A stretch of DNA of 64,000 nt from an uncultured Paracoccaceae bacterium (GTDB lineage Bacteria > Pseudomonadota > Alphaproteobacteria > Rhodobacterales > Rhodobacteraceae). Within the stretch, counting starts at the first letter, position 1, and each line of letters opens with the position of its first letter. This document shows, one piece after another, positions 1-9,667 of the stretch. The notes below the pieces were generated by a model, which saw only the letters and a program-made list of their open reading frames with translations, was not told where the DNA came from and made no database searches. The position numbers were made by a program, and so were the translations under genes. The stretch lies in assembly GCA_934500835.1 (NCBI GenBank), contig CAKSTR010000001.1, positions 310,001-374,000 on the forward strand. Direction: 5' to 3'.

Positions 1-585
1 GCATCGGACAAGTTTCCCAGCCTCTCGCAGCCGGAGCCTGCCTATCACGGGCTGGTGTTCCACCCCGCGCTTGGCGGGATGGCCTATACCTTCCACTCCA
101 TCGCCGTCGGCCTGCGCGATCTTGGCATGACGATGAACCCGCAGGGCGCGCATTACACCCTGATGGGGATCGAGACCCTTGGCCTGCGGATGGAGCGCCA
201 TGTCGCCAATGCCCGCAAGGTGGCGGAATGGCTTGAGAACGACCCGCGCGTCGAATCCGTCACCTATGCCGGGCTGAAATCCAGCCCGTGGCACAAGCGG
301 GCGAAGAAGATCGTGCCGAAAGGCGCAGGGGCGCTTTTCACCTTTGCGCTGAAATCCGGTTATGACGGCTGCGTCGATCTGATCAACAAGGTCAAGCTGT
401 TCAGCCATGTGGCCAACCTTGGCGACACCCGCAGCCTGATCATCCACCCGGCATCCACCACCCACCGCCAGCTGGAACCCGACCAGCAGGCCGCCGCCGG
501 CGCACCGCCAAACATGGTCCGGCTGTCGATCGGCATCGAGAATGTCGAGGACATCATCGCCGATCTCGATCAGGCGATGGGCTGA
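1..585 (+). CDS. metY: O-acetylhomoserine sulfhydrylase, C-terminal part (5' end outside window)
   Basis: This PLP-dependent enzyme of the Cys/Met metabolism family makes homocysteine (or methionine) from O-acetylhomoserine and sulfide or methanethiol in the cytoplasm. Only the last 194 residues are present. The reading frame is open from base 1, so the Met at base 55 is internal. The C-terminal family signature GDTRSLIIHPASTTHRQL is clear, as is the ending NMVRLSIGIENVEDI. The PLP-binding lysine should lie upstream of the window and cannot be checked. An intrinsic terminator follows the stop closely, so this is the last gene of its transcript. Cystathionine gamma-synthase relatives are possible, but the SLIIHPASTTH stretch favours MetY. 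Confidence 0.9.
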   Translation, partial: ASDKFPSLSQPEPAYHGLVFHPALGGMAYTFHSIAVGLRDLGMTMNPQGAHYTLMGIETLGLRMERHVANARKVAEWLENDPRVESVTYAGLKSSPWHKRAKKIVPKGAGALFTFALKSGYDGCVDLINKVKLFSHVANLGDTRSLIIHPASTTHRQLEPDQQAAAGAPPNMVRLSIGIENVEDIIADLDQAMG

Positions 586-589
586 GACG

Positions 590-621
590 AAAAGGGCCGC
601 CCTCCGGGGCGGCCCTTTTTT
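590..621 (+). terminator. Intrinsic terminator of metY
   Basis: A 12-bp stem (bases 590-601 pairing with 608-619, loop CTCCGG) starts 4 bases after the metY stop and runs into six T residues. It is a textbook Rho-independent terminator. Because the 5' arm begins with AAAA it could also work on the opposite strand, for the convergent SIMPL gene. Confidence 0.9.
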
Positions 622-756
622 CTCGCTCGCATCAGCGGCGGCGCGGGATACATGCCTGTCAGACCGCCCGCCCTTCGGACGTGACCGCCGGGCAAGGCGA
701 AACCGGGCCGGCATATGGCCCGGTTTCGGGATTACCTCCTGCCGCGTCGGGCCGGG

Positions 757-1470
757 TTACTGGGACAGTTCCCAGATCACGGTGACGGTCGCTTCCATCG
801 ACAGCTGGCCCGACTCGACCGGCACGGGGGCCGCCGACAGCGCCGCCTCCCTGAACATCGGCGCAGGTCCGACACCATTTCCGGTGGTTTCGGCGATCTC
901 GTCGATGCGGCCCAGCTTCAGGCCCGCCGCTTCGGCGTAAAGCGCGGCCTTCGCCTTGGCATCCTCAATGGCAGCCTGCCGGGCGGCGTCCATCGCCGGC
1001 CGCGGGTCCTGAAGCCCGAAGGTCAGCCCGTTCAGCGTATTGGCACCGTCCTGCACCGCTGCATCCAGCACCGCACCCAGACCATCCAGCTTGCGGATCT
1101 TCACCGTGACGATGTTCATCGCGGTATAGCCGGTGATCTGCGGGCCCGAGGCCGAGTTGTCATAGCCCGTCCAGTTCGGCGTGACCGAAAGGTTCGACGT
1201 CTGCAGATCGCGCGATTCGATCCCGGCGTCCCGCAGCCGCTGCAACACCGCCTCAAGCGAGGTGGAATTGGCCGCAAGCGCCTCGGCCGCGGTGGCGCCC
1301 GTGGTGGTGATGCCCACCTGCAATGTGGCCAGATCGGGGGCAATCGCCGTCGCGCCTTCACCCGTTACGGTAAGTTTCGCATGGCCGTCATCCGCCAGCG
1401 CGGCAACGCTGCTCATTGGCAGGGCACACATCAGCCCGAGGGCGGTGGCGGGAAGCAGATGGTTGAGCAT
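757..1470 (-). CDS. SIMPL (DUF541) domain periplasmic protein
   Basis: A 237-residue exported protein. A signal peptide covers about residues 1-24 (MLNHLLPATALGLMCALP, then a cleavage-like ALA/DD). The rest fits the SIMPL/DUF541 family: KLTVTGEGATAIAPDLATLQVGI at the start, then the typical LQTSNLSVTPNW and ITGYTAMNIVTVKIR strands. Family members (e.g. YggE) are periplasmic and linked to oxidative-stress tolerance, but their biochemistry is unsettled. The start at 1470 was chosen over an upstream in-frame start at 1521 because AAGGAGG sits just ahead of it and the signal peptide begins there. The gene converges on metY. Confidence 0.85.
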   Translation of the reverse strand: MLNHLLPATALGLMCALPMSSVAALADDGHAKLTVTGEGATAIAPDLATLQVGITTTGATAAEALAANSTSLEAVLQRLRDAGIESRDLQTSNLSVTPNWTGYDNSASGPQITGYTAMNIVTVKIRKLDGLGAVLDAAVQDGANTLNGLTFGLQDPRPAMDAARQAAIEDAKAKAALYAEAAGLKLGRIDEIAETTGNGVGPAPMFREAALSAAPVPVESGQLSMEATVTVIWELSQ

Positions 1471-1642
1471 GGGGTCCTCCTTGAACTCAACGGACATTTC
1501 GTAATCTGTAACGCACGCCACAAGGGTATCCTTGGAACGGTAACAGCCCTTTTTCTTTCTTTCGGCAAAAATCTGCTTTAGGAAGGCCTAAGCTTCCCGG
1601 GGCGCGTTTCCGCGTCCGGTTTCCCTATGTTAGACCCGTGGA

Positions 1643-4600
1643 ATGAAACCGAGTTTTGCCCTAAGCTTCACCGAAGACGGAATCCAGCTTTTGCACCGTG
1701 CGGGCAAGGGCTGGGTGGTCGTCGGCGAAACCCCCTTCGACGCCCCGGATCTGGATGATGCGCTGGACTACATGCGCCGCTCCGCCCTTGGGCTGGAGCC
1801 TGCCGGCATCTCCACCAAGCTGGTGATCCCGAATTCGCAGATCCGCTATCTGGAACTGGATGCCCCCGGCCCTTCGGACGAAGAGCGGGCGGCGCAGATC
1901 CGGGCCGGGCTGGAAGGCAAGACGCCCTATCCGGTGGATGACCTGGTCTTCGACTGGTCCGGCAAGGGCAAGCTGGTGCGGGTCGCGGTGCTTGCGCGCG
2001 AAACCCTGCAAGAGGCCGAAGGCTTCGCCACGACCCACCGGTTCAACCCGCTCTCTTTCGTGGCGATTCCCGATTACGGCGATTTCAACGGTGAGCCGTG
2101 GTTCGGCGCCACCAAGGCCGCAGCCTCGCTCGTGGCGGCCGGCGAAGAGGTGGAACGCGACCGCGCCTCGATCCGCATCCTGACGCGCGGCTCTGCGGCC
2201 AAGACCGAAGCGCCGCCCCCCGACGCCGCCGCAGAGGCGCCCGAGGAGACGACCCAGTCCACCGCGCCGGCCGATCCTGCACCGGTCGACCTTGAGCCGG
2301 TCGATTCCGCACCGGCCGAGGAAATGCCTGCCCCGGCGGCCGTCGCGCCCGAACCCGAAGCCGCCATTCTGCCGCCCGAACCCGAACCGGTGGTGGCCGA
2401 AGCGGCCGCGCCCGTTCCGGCAGCGGTGGAGCCCGCCCCGTCCCAGGGGCAGCTCAGGATCAACACGATTTCTGTTCCGCAGCCGGCACCTCCGCCCGAA
2501 CCGGAACCCGAGCTTGAACCCTTCACCCCCTTCGCCCAGCCCGATCCGCTGCGCCATCAGCCCGATCCGGTTGCGGTGAACACGCTGCGGGGCGGCGCGG
2601 GGGCATGGCTCGACGAATCCGAGCCGGCAGAACCTGTCGTCGAGCCGAAGGCCGAGGTGGAAGAGGCACCCTTCACCTTCGCGCATGACGACACCGCCTT
2701 CCCCGAGGCGGACGACGACCTGCGCGCCGCCGATCCGGTGCCGCCGCTGAAATCGGGCCGGGCGCCCGACCCTCTGGCAGATCCGGCTGCGGCAGACGAC
2801 CTGCCGCCCGCGCCTTCCTCGGCTGCCATGCTTGCCTTCGCCAGCCGCCGCAGCGGAGCCGAGGGCGGGCAGGCCCCCGCGCTTGGCGCAGCCCAACGGC
2901 CGGATTCCGCCGCCCTGTCCCGGGCTGCGCGCGGCAAGCCGGTCGAGGACCTGCCGCCGATGCCCCGTCCGGCGCAATCCGGCGCCCCGTCAGTACGGGC
3001 CGCGGCCAAGGGAATCGGCGGGCTGGTCGGCGCGCAGGGCATCGGGGCCGGGCGCAGGCCGGCCAAGGCCAAGCCGATGCCGCAGCCCTCTGCCCCGGCC
3101 CGGGTTGCCGCGGCAGTTGCAGCCTCGGGCCCCGGCGAGGCCGCCAAGTCGCTGACCCGCCCGGGCGGCACCTTCGGCAACAGCCCACCGCCGAAGCCGC
3201 GCTCGCGCACGGTGTTGTTCCTGTCTCTGGTGGCAATCCTTCTGCTGTGCATGGCGCTGGTTGCAGCGTGGTCGACGCTTTTCCTGGCCTCGAACCGCAG
3301 CGACACCTCGGACCCGGTGCAGATCGCTGCCGGGGATGTGCCGGGTGTCGATGACGAGATGCTGGCGGATGGCGAAGGTGCGCTGATCGATGCCGACATC
3401 GCGGACACGACGGCGACCGATGCCGCCGACCTGGCCGCCGCCGAACCCCTGCCAACCGAGGAACCCGTCGCCGAGGCAGCGCCCGGCACCGCCGTAACCA
3501 CCGACAGCCCCCCGGCGCAGGTTCTGGCCGAGACCCAGGACGAGATCTTTCTTGCCACCTCGGACACGCCGCCACCGGCGCTGGATGCGCTGGCTCTGCC
3601 CGCGCCCGGCGCAACCGAGGATGCGCTGCCCGCCGACCAGATGCCGCCGCCGCCCTTCGGGACGGTCTATGCCTTTGATGACAATGGACTTCTGATCCCG
3701 ACCAAGGAAGGGATCGTCAACCCTGACGGCGTGATGCTGATTGCCGGCAAACCGCCCAAACTGCCGCCCTCCCGCAGCGATGCCGCCACGGCCGCCGCCC
3801 TTGCGGCTGCGGCCCCTGCCACCCCGCCCGCCGCACCGACCGAAGGCGCGCTGGTCGAGGCGCAGCCCGTGGGTGCCACCACTCCTGCCCCCGGTGCCAT
3901 CGCAACCGACTCGATCGAGGCGGTGTCGGCCGAAACCGCCGAAGCGCCGCAGCCCGTTGGCGACGCGGCCCAGCCGAACCCCGAACTCGTCGACCGCAAA
4001 CCGAAGGAACGCCCGGCCGAGTTGGCCGTGACCCAGGACGATGCCGCGCTGACGACCGACCTTCCCGAAGGCGTCCAGACCGCCAGCCTGCGCCCGCGTG
4101 AACGGCCCCGCACCGTCCTTGCCGCCGCAGAAACCGCCCGGCAGCAGACCGAGGCCGCCTCGCTGGCGCTGGCGCCCTCGGCCGAAGAGGCCGCGCAGGC
4201 CGAGGCCCAACTGGCCGCCGCCGCAGCAGCAGAAGCTGCGAACCCTTCGGTCGTGGCAATCTCGCGCCGCCCCGAAGCCCGGCCGAAGGACTTCAGCCGC
4301 GCCGTCGAAGCCGCCGTGGCCGCCGCCATCCGCACCCCCGAGCCGGCGCCGGAACCCGAGCCTGAACCCGCAGCCGCCAAAAAGAAAACCGCCAAGGTCG
4401 AGGAAGACGATTCCGAACCCGAAGTCGTCGCCAGCGCCGCGCCGAAGATTCCCAGCAGCGCCAGCGTTGCCAAACAGGCAACCTACAAGAACGCGCTGAA
4501 TCTGAAGAAGGTGAACCTGATCGGGGTCTATGGCACGCCGTCCAAGCGCTATGCGCTGGTCCGGCAGGCCAATGGCAAATACAGGAAGGTCTCGGTCGGT

Positions 4601-4699
4601 GACAAGATCGACGGCGGCCGGGTGGAAGCCATCACCCAGACAGAGCTGCGCTACCAGAAGGGCGGCCGCCTGATCTCATTGGCGATGCCGAAAGGCTGA
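1643..4699 (+). CDS. Large single-TM protein, possible PilM/GspL-like N-terminus and PilP/GspC-like C-terminus
   Basis: A 1018-residue protein in four parts. Residues 1 to about 175 form an ordered domain (MKPSFALSFTEDGIQLLHR..., later VIPNSQIRYLELDAP) that resembles the actin-like cytoplasmic domain of PilM/GspL. A long Pro/Ala/Glu-rich segment full of PEPEP-type repeats follows. One hydrophobic helix lies at about residues 524-546 (VLFLSLVAILLLCMALVAAW). A second low-complexity segment comes next, containing RPRERPRTV-like basic patches. The last ~75 residues (YKNALNLKKVNLIGVYGTP, then YRKVSVGDKIDGGRVEAI) resemble the periplasmic PilP/GspC HR domain. The domain reading is from pattern recognition only. 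The low-complexity parts often cause false 'translation initiation factor' labels. No pilus or T2SS genes lie nearby. Confidence 0.6.
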   Translation: MKPSFALSFTEDGIQLLHRAGKGWVVVGETPFDAPDLDDALDYMRRSALGLEPAGISTKLVIPNSQIRYLELDAPGPSDEERAAQIRAGLEGKTPYPVDDLVFDWSGKGKLVRVAVLARETLQEAEGFATTHRFNPLSFVAIPDYGDFNGEPWFGATKAAASLVAAGEEVERDRASIRILTRGSAAKTEAPPPDAAAEAPEETTQSTAPADPAPVDLEPVDSAPAEEMPAPAAVAPEPEAAILPPEPEPVVAEAAAPVPAAVEPAPSQGQLRINTISVPQPAPPPEPEPELEPFTPFAQPDPLRHQPDPVAVNTLRGGAGAWLDESEPAEPVVEPKAEVEEAPFTFAHDDTAFPEADDDLRAADPVPPLKSGRAPDPLADPAAADDLPPAPSSAAMLAFASRRSGAEGGQAPALGAAQRPDSAALSRAARGKPVEDLPPMPRPAQSGAPSVRAAAKGIGGLVGAQGIGAGRRPAKAKPMPQPSAPARVAAAVAASGPGEAAKSLTRPGGTFGNSPPPKPRSRTVLFLSLVAILLLCMALVAAWSTLFLASNRSDTSDPVQIAAGDVPGVDDEMLADGEGALIDADIADTTATDAADLAAAEPLPTEEPVAEAAPGTAVTTDSPPAQVLAETQDEIFLATSDTPPPALDALALPAPGATEDALPADQMPPPPFGTVYAFDDNGLLIPTKEGIVNPDGVMLIAGKPPKLPPSRSDAATAAALAAAAPATPPAAPTEGALVEAQPVGATTPAPGAIATDSIEAVSAETAEAPQPVGDAAQPNPELVDRKPKERPAELAVTQDDAALTTDLPEGVQTASLRPRERPRTVLAAAETARQQTEAASLALAPSAEEAAQAEAQLAAAAAAEAANPSVVAISRRPEARPKDFSRAVEAAVAAAIRTPEPAPEPEPEPAAAKKKTAKVEEDDSEPEVVASAAPKIPSSASVAKQATYKNALNLKKVNLIGVYGTPSKRYALVRQANGKYRKVSVGDKIDGGRVEAITQTELRYQKGGRLISLAMPKG

Positions 4700-4748
4700 G
4701 GCCCGGTTTCACCGAAAGCCTCGCTGACGATCTTTCGACGAAGGGTCG

Positions 4749-5843
4749 TCAGCCCGCCTTCAACACGCCGCGCGCGATCTGGTCGGCCTCGATCGACTCG
4801 AAAAGCGCCTTGAAGTTGCCCTCGCCAAAGCCGTCATCGCCCTTGCGCTGGATGAACTCGAAGAAGATCGGCCCGATCACCGTCCTCGAGAACACCTGCA
4901 GAAGGATGCGGGTCTCGCCCCCGTCGACCACGCCCTCGCCGTCGATCAGGATGCCGTGTTTCGCCAGCCGCTCCACCGGCTCGTCATGGCCCTTCACGCG
5001 TTCGAAGCTCTGCTCGTAATAGGCCATCGGCGGCTTGGGCATGAACTTCAGCCCGCGCTCGGCAATTGCATCGGTGGCGGCATAGATGTCATTGGTGCCG
5101 ATGGCGATATGCTGGATGCCCTCGCCATTGTAGCGTTTCAGATATTCGACGATCTGCCCGGTCTCGCCCCGGTCCTCGTTGATCGGGATGCGGATGCGGC
5201 CGCAGGGCGAGGTCAGCGCCCGCGAATGCAGGCCGGAAAACTTGCCTTCGATGTCGAAGAAGCGGATCTGGCGGAAGTTGAAGAGATTGCCGTAGAAGTC
5301 GAACCAGGTGTCCATATTGCCCTTATGGACATTGTGGGTCAGGTGGTCGAGGTAGCCAAAGCCCACGCCCTCCGGCTTGGGCTTGCCCAGCCATTCGAAC
5401 TCTGGCCCCCAGGGATCGGTGCCGGCACCATATTTGTCGGTGAAATAGATCAGGCTGCCGCCGATGCCGACGATGGCGGGCCAGTCCAGCGTCTTCGCCC
5501 CTTCATAGGGCCGGGCGCCCATCTTCACCGCATGGGCGAAGGCATGGTCCGCATCGACCACCCGCCAGCCCATCGAGGGCGCGCAGGGACCGTGCTTTTC
5601 CACGAACTGCCGGGCGTGGCTTTCGGGATCGTCGGTCAGCACATAGGTGATGTCGCCCTGCTGCCACAGCTCGATGGCGCGGGTCTTGTGGCGGGCAGTC
5701 AGGGCAAAGCCCATGCGGGCGAACAGCACCCGCAGTTCATCCGGCTGCGGATGGGCGAATTCGACGAATTCGAACCCGTCGGTGCCGGCGGGATTCTCGG
5801 CCGAGATGGTGGTCTTGGGGGCGTCATGCGGAAAGGGGCCCAT
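4749..5843 (-). CDS. hppD: 4-hydroxyphenylpyruvate dioxygenase
   Basis: A non-haem Fe(II) enzyme that converts 4-hydroxyphenylpyruvate to homogentisate in tyrosine breakdown. The 364-residue length is normal for bacterial HPPD. The 2-His-1-carboxylate ligands appear in their usual settings: DHLTHNVHKG (around residue 165), GIQHIAIGTNDI (around 242) and FFEFIQRKG (around 328). The C-terminal Fe-site segment ILLQVFSRTVIGPIFFEFI is intact. The start at 5843 (MGPFPHDAPKTT) is preceded by CAGGAG at good spacing; the in-frame extension to 5918 has no such support. It is divergent from an Lrp/AsnC regulator, the likely controller. No homogentisate dioxygenase gene lies beside it. Confidence 0.95.
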   Translation of the reverse strand: MGPFPHDAPKTTISAENPAGTDGFEFVEFAHPQPDELRVLFARMGFALTARHKTRAIELWQQGDITYVLTDDPESHARQFVEKHGPCAPSMGWRVVDADHAFAHAVKMGARPYEGAKTLDWPAIVGIGGSLIYFTDKYGAGTDPWGPEFEWLGKPKPEGVGFGYLDHLTHNVHKGNMDTWFDFYGNLFNFRQIRFFDIEGKFSGLHSRALTSPCGRIRIPINEDRGETGQIVEYLKRYNGEGIQHIAIGTNDIYAATDAIAERGLKFMPKPPMAYYEQSFERVKGHDEPVERLAKHGILIDGEGVVDGGETRILLQVFSRTVIGPIFFEFIQRKGDDGFGEGNFKALFESIEADQIARGVLKAG

Positions 5844-5960
5844 GGCGAAAACTCCTGTTCGTGATACATGAATTCTAAAGCAGGGTTTGCGCGAATGGCG
5901 CGCATACTCAAAGATCATTTGGCTATGCAGCGCGTCAAATTCGCATCATATGGCAATATC

Positions 5961-6434
5961 ATGCAACAGAACACCGATCTTGACGAAACTGATTCCCGGC
6001 TTCTGGCCGCGCTGCAACGCGACGCCACCCTGACCGCGCAGGAGTTGGGCGAGCGGTTGAACCTGTCCGCCAGCCAGGCCGCACGCCGCCGGCAGCGGCT
6101 GGAGCAGGTCGGCGTCATCACCGGCTATCGCGCCACTGTCGCCCCCGACCGTATCGGACTTGGGGTCGAGGCCTTCATCCATGTGGTGATGGCCGCCCAT
6201 TCCGAAGAGAACGCCTCCGATTTCCGCCGCCTCTGCGACCGCAAGCCCGAGATCGTCGCGGCCTGGACCCTGACCGGCGAGGCCGACTTCCTGCTGCGGG
6301 TCTGGTGCGCGGATCTTGCGGCACTCAGCCGGCTGGTCCAGCAGGCCCTCTTGCCGCATCCCGCCGTCGCGCGCGTGCAAAGCCAGATCGTGCTGGATCG
6401 GGTCAAACCCGACGCACCGCTGCCGCTTGCCTAG
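5961..6434 (+). CDS. Lrp/AsnC family transcriptional regulator
   Basis: A 157-residue protein with an N-terminal winged-helix HTH (LDETDSRLLAALQRDATLTA, then LGERLNLSASQAARRRQRLE) and a C-terminal RAM/AsnC ligand-binding domain (GVEAFIHVVM ... EIVAAWTLTGEADFLLRV). It sits divergently from hppD across a 117-bp AT-richer gap. That arrangement is typical of a local amino-acid-responsive regulator, so control of tyrosine catabolism is a reasonable inference. The start at 5961 places the HTH at the normal distance from the N-terminus. In-frame ATGs at 5868 and 5925 would add an unlikely basic extension, though none of the three has a strong Shine-Dalgarno. Confidence 0.88.
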   Translation: MQQNTDLDETDSRLLAALQRDATLTAQELGERLNLSASQAARRRQRLEQVGVITGYRATVAPDRIGLGVEAFIHVVMAAHSEENASDFRRLCDRKPEIVAAWTLTGEADFLLRVWCADLAALSRLVQQALLPHPAVARVQSQIVLDRVKPDAPLPLA

Positions 6435-6668
6435 CCCTGCATGGAACGTCGCCAGCGTGCAGGTCCGATCCATAGCGCCGGCAGCCGGCGGCCGATTACC
6501 CCTTTTGTCCTGCAGTGGATGAACAGCGGCCCCTGTTCCGCGCCATTCCTTGCAGTCTGTGTCAATGAAGTGACTGCGGTGCGCGCGCAAAGCGATGGAA
6601 ACCCCGCGAAGCCCTTTCTACAGTCGCCACACCTTCCCCTTGCCGCGTGGCGCGCCTGACGGAGTTTG

Positions 6669-8579
6669 ATGGAAACCTTCCTTTTCCAGGCCAGCCTCTA
6701 CCTTGGCGCAGCGGTCCTGCTGGTGCCGGTGGCGGTTCGGCTTGGCCTTGGGTCGGTGCTTGGCTACCTTGCCGCGGGCATCCTTCTGGGGCCGGTGTTC
6801 GGCCTTGCCGGGGCCGAGACGATGGAGCTTCAGCACATCTCCGAGTTCGGGGTGGTGATGATGATGTTCCTCATCGGACTGGAACTGGAGCCGCAGGTGC
6901 TGTGGGACATGCGGCATCGCCTGCTGGGTCTTGGCGGGGCGCAGATCTGCCTGACCATACTGGCCATCGGTCTGACCGCTTGGCTGGCCGGGCAGAACTG
7001 GCGCAGCGCCATCGTGATCGGGATGATGCTGGCGATGTCCTCGACGGCCATCGTCCTGCAGACGCTGACCGAAAAAGGGCTGATGCGCAGCCCCGGCGGG
7101 CGGGCCGGCTTTGCCGTCCTATTGACGCAGGACATGGCCGTGGTGCCGATGCTGTCGATCATCCCGCTTCTGACCCTGCCCGGCTTTGACGGCCCCAAGG
7201 CATCCCTCTTCGGCATCAACAACGCGATGGAGGGCGTGGCGGTCGAAACCGCGGACACCTCGCCCGTCGACCCGCTGATCAACATCGTCTCGGCCCTGCC
7301 CGGCTGGGCCGAGACCCTGCTGACGCTGGCCATCGTGGCGTTGATCGTGGTGACCGGACGCTTCCTGTCGCGGCCGATCTTCCGATTCGTGCACGCCTCG
7401 CGCCTGCCCGAGATGTCGACCTTCATCTCGCTCCTTCTGGTGCTGGCCATCGCCTTCCTGATGGTGCTGGTGGGCCTGTCGCCTGCGCTTGGCACCTTCG
7501 TTGCCGGGGTGGTGCTGGCCAACTCCGAGTTCCGTCACCAGATCGAGGCCGACATCAAGCCCTTCAAGGGCCTGCTTCTGGGGCTGTTTTTCATGACCGT
7601 CGGGGTCGGCATCGATTTCGGCGTGCTGGCGCGGGCGCCGGGCACGGTCATAGGGCTGACCATTGCGGTGATCGTCGTGAAGGCGACGATCCTCTTCGGC
7701 ATCGCGGTCTTTGCCGGCCTGCGCGGGCGTGACCGCTTTCTTTTCACCCTTGGCCTTGCCCAGGCCGGAGAGTTCGGCTTCCTCCTGATCTCTTTCGCCC
7801 GGGCCGAGGGCGCGCTGGCTGTCGGCGCCTCGGACAAGGCGCTTCTGGTGATCTCGCTTTCCATGCTGGTGACGCCGCTACTTTTTGCGCTGTGCGAAGG
7901 GCTGGCGAAATTCCTGCCGTATGGCGCGGACGGGCCGGAGCCCGATGCAGTTGACGAGAAGGGCCGCGTCATCATCGCCGGGGTCGGGCGGTTCGGGCAG
8001 ACGGTGAACCGGCTTCTGCGCTCGGCCCGGATCTCGACCGTGGTGCTGGACAGCGACATGCGCATCATCGAGACGCTGCGGCGCTTCGGCATCAAGGGGT
8101 TCTTCGGCGATCCCTCGCGCCCCGAGTTGCTGGACGCGGCCGGTCTTGCCGATGCCGAAGTGCTGGTTGTGGCGGTGGACGGGCGCGACAATGCGCTGCA
8201 GATCGTGCGCCATGCCCGCCGGCTGCGGCCCGACCTGCATATCGTCGCCCGTGCCCGTGACCGGGTGCATGTCTATGAGCTGTATCAGTGCGGCGCCAAT
8301 GACATCGTGCGCGAGACCTTCGACAGTTCGGTCCGGGCGGGCCGCTATGTGCTGGAGAACACCGGCTTTTCGGAATACGAGGCGGCCGCGCTGAGCAAGA
8401 CCTTCTGGCGGCTGGACCGTAGCGCGATGCGCGACATGGCCGAGGTGTGGGTGCCCGGCCAGCCCCTGGACCAGAACCCCGACTACATCCGGCGGGCGCG
8501 CGAACTGGAACGCGCGCTGGAATCGGCCCTGCTGGACGAGCTGGACACCGCCCGCCCGGCCAGCAGTGCGGCGGAATAG
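6669..8579 (+). CDS. Kef-type monovalent cation:proton antiporter (CPA2) with RCK domain
   Basis: A 636-residue inner-membrane protein. The first ~400 residues hold about a dozen hydrophobic helices with CPA2 landmarks (LGYLAAGILLGP, GLELEPQVLWDMR, MAMSSTAIVLQTLTEKG, LGLAQAGEFGFLL). From about residue 430 a Rossmann-type RCK/TrkA-N domain follows (GRVIIAGVGRFGQTVNRLL ... GDPSRPEL). This is the layout of KefB/KefC K+/H+ antiporters. The substrate could be K+ or Na+, and glutathione gating is not shown. GGAG lies 4 bases before ATG 6669; a TTG three bases upstream is too close to it to be used. The gene ends 2 bases from the convergent cobT stop. Confidence 0.9.
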   Translation: METFLFQASLYLGAAVLLVPVAVRLGLGSVLGYLAAGILLGPVFGLAGAETMELQHISEFGVVMMMFLIGLELEPQVLWDMRHRLLGLGGAQICLTILAIGLTAWLAGQNWRSAIVIGMMLAMSSTAIVLQTLTEKGLMRSPGGRAGFAVLLTQDMAVVPMLSIIPLLTLPGFDGPKASLFGINNAMEGVAVETADTSPVDPLINIVSALPGWAETLLTLAIVALIVVTGRFLSRPIFRFVHASRLPEMSTFISLLLVLAIAFLMVLVGLSPALGTFVAGVVLANSEFRHQIEADIKPFKGLLLGLFFMTVGVGIDFGVLARAPGTVIGLTIAVIVVKATILFGIAVFAGLRGRDRFLFTLGLAQAGEFGFLLISFARAEGALAVGASDKALLVISLSMLVTPLLFALCEGLAKFLPYGADGPEPDAVDEKGRVIIAGVGRFGQTVNRLLRSARISTVVLDSDMRIIETLRRFGIKGFFGDPSRPELLDAAGLADAEVLVVAVDGRDNALQIVRHARRLRPDLHIVARARDRVHVYELYQCGANDIVRETFDSSVRAGRYVLENTGFSEYEAAALSKTFWRLDRSAMRDMAEVWVPGQPLDQNPDYIRRARELERALESALLDELDTARPASSAAE

Positions 8580-8581
8580 GG

Positions 8582-9583
8582 TCAGCCGCCGCTGACGCCG
8601 GCCTCGGCGAATGTCGCCATGCCGCCATGGCAGGCGACGGCCCCGCGGATCACCCCAAGCGCCAGCGCGGCCCCCGACCCTTCGCCGAGCCGCATGCCAA
8701 GCGAAAGGACCGGCTCCTTGCCGATGGCCTGCAACAGGCGGCCATGCGCGCCTTCGGCACTGAGATGCCCCGCAATGCAGTGGTCCAGCGCGCCGGGACA
8801 CGCCTTGTGCAGCACCGCCGCCGCCGCGCAGGAGATGAAGCCGTCCAACACGACCGGCACCCGATGCATCCTTGCTGCCAGATAGGCCCCGGTCATCGCC
8901 GCGATCTCGCGGCCGCCAAGGCGACGCAGCACCTCCAGGGGATCGTCGAGATGACCGGCATGGGCGGTCAGGCCGGCCGCGACGGCGGCTTCCTTGCGCT
9001 GAAGCCCCGCATCATCGACGCCGGTGCCGCGCCCGGCCCAGCCGGTGCCACCGAACAGGCCCGCCGCGATGGCGGCGGCGCTGGTAGTATTGGCAATTCC
9101 CATCTCGCCGGCGACGAACAGGTCGCTTTCAGGATCGACCGCGTTCCATCCGGTCTGCAGCGCCTCCAGCAGATCCGCCCCGGTCAGCGCAGGGGCTGCG
9201 GTGAAATCCGCCGTCGGCCGGTCCAGCGCCAGTGCATGCACCGACATGCTGGCCCCGGCCAGTTTCGACAGCTGGTTGATCGCCGCGCCGCCATGTTGGA
9301 AATTGGCCACCATCTGCACCGTCACCTCGGCCGGGAAGGCAGAGACCCCGCGCGCCGCGATCCCGTGGTTGCCGGCAAAGACCGCGACCTGCAGCCGGTC
9401 GGCCGAGACCTTGCCGCGCCAGCCGGCCAGCCATTCGGCAATGCTCTCCAGCCGGCCCAGTGACCCCGGCGGCTTGGTCAGCACGGCATCGCGCGCCTGC
9501 GCTGCGGCGATCGCCCCGGCGTCCGGCGCCGGCAAGGCCTGCAGGATCCCGGGAATGTCGTTCAGGCTGGCGATACCGGTCAT
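8582..9583 (-). CDS. cobT: Nicotinate-nucleotide-dimethylbenzimidazole phosphoribosyltransferase
   Basis: A 333-residue enzyme making alpha-ribazole 5'-phosphate from nicotinate mononucleotide and 5,6-dimethylbenzimidazole for the lower loop of cobalamin. Family landmarks are [10 protein letters not shown] near the N-terminus, [30 protein letters not shown], and the C-terminal [11 protein letters not shown], which carries the catalytic glutamate. ATG 9583 is preceded by GGAG; a GTG 12 bases upstream is the alternative. It is divergent from cobS, the next nucleotide-loop-assembly gene. The 84-bp gap between them is too short for a cobalamin riboswitch. Confidence 0.95.
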   Translation of the reverse strand: MTGIASLNDIPGILQALPAPDAGAIAAAQARDAVLTKPPGSLGRLESIAEWLAGWRGKVSADRLQVAVFAGNHGIAARGVSAFPAEVTVQMVANFQHGGAAINQLSKLAGASMSVHALALDRPTADFTAAPALTGADLLEALQTGWNAVDPESDLFVAGEMGIANTTSAAAIAAGLFGGTGWAGRGTGVDDAGLQRKEAAVAAGLTAHAGHLDDPLEVLRRLGGREIAAMTGAYLAARMHRVPVVLDGFISCAAAAVLHKACPGALDHCIAGHLSAEGAHGRLLQAIGKEPVLSLGMRLGEGSGAALALGVIRGAVACHGGMATFAEAGVSGG

Positions 9584-9667
9584 GCTTTGCTCCACGATTG
9601 AACCTTGCCGCGGATGGAGCTACCCCAAGGCGGGACAGCGGGCCAGAGCGGAAAGGACCAATCGGCG

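Noticed and set aside
9584..9667. Cobalamin riboswitch between cobT and cobS
   Set aside because: The gap is only 84 bases and lacks the B12-box pattern.
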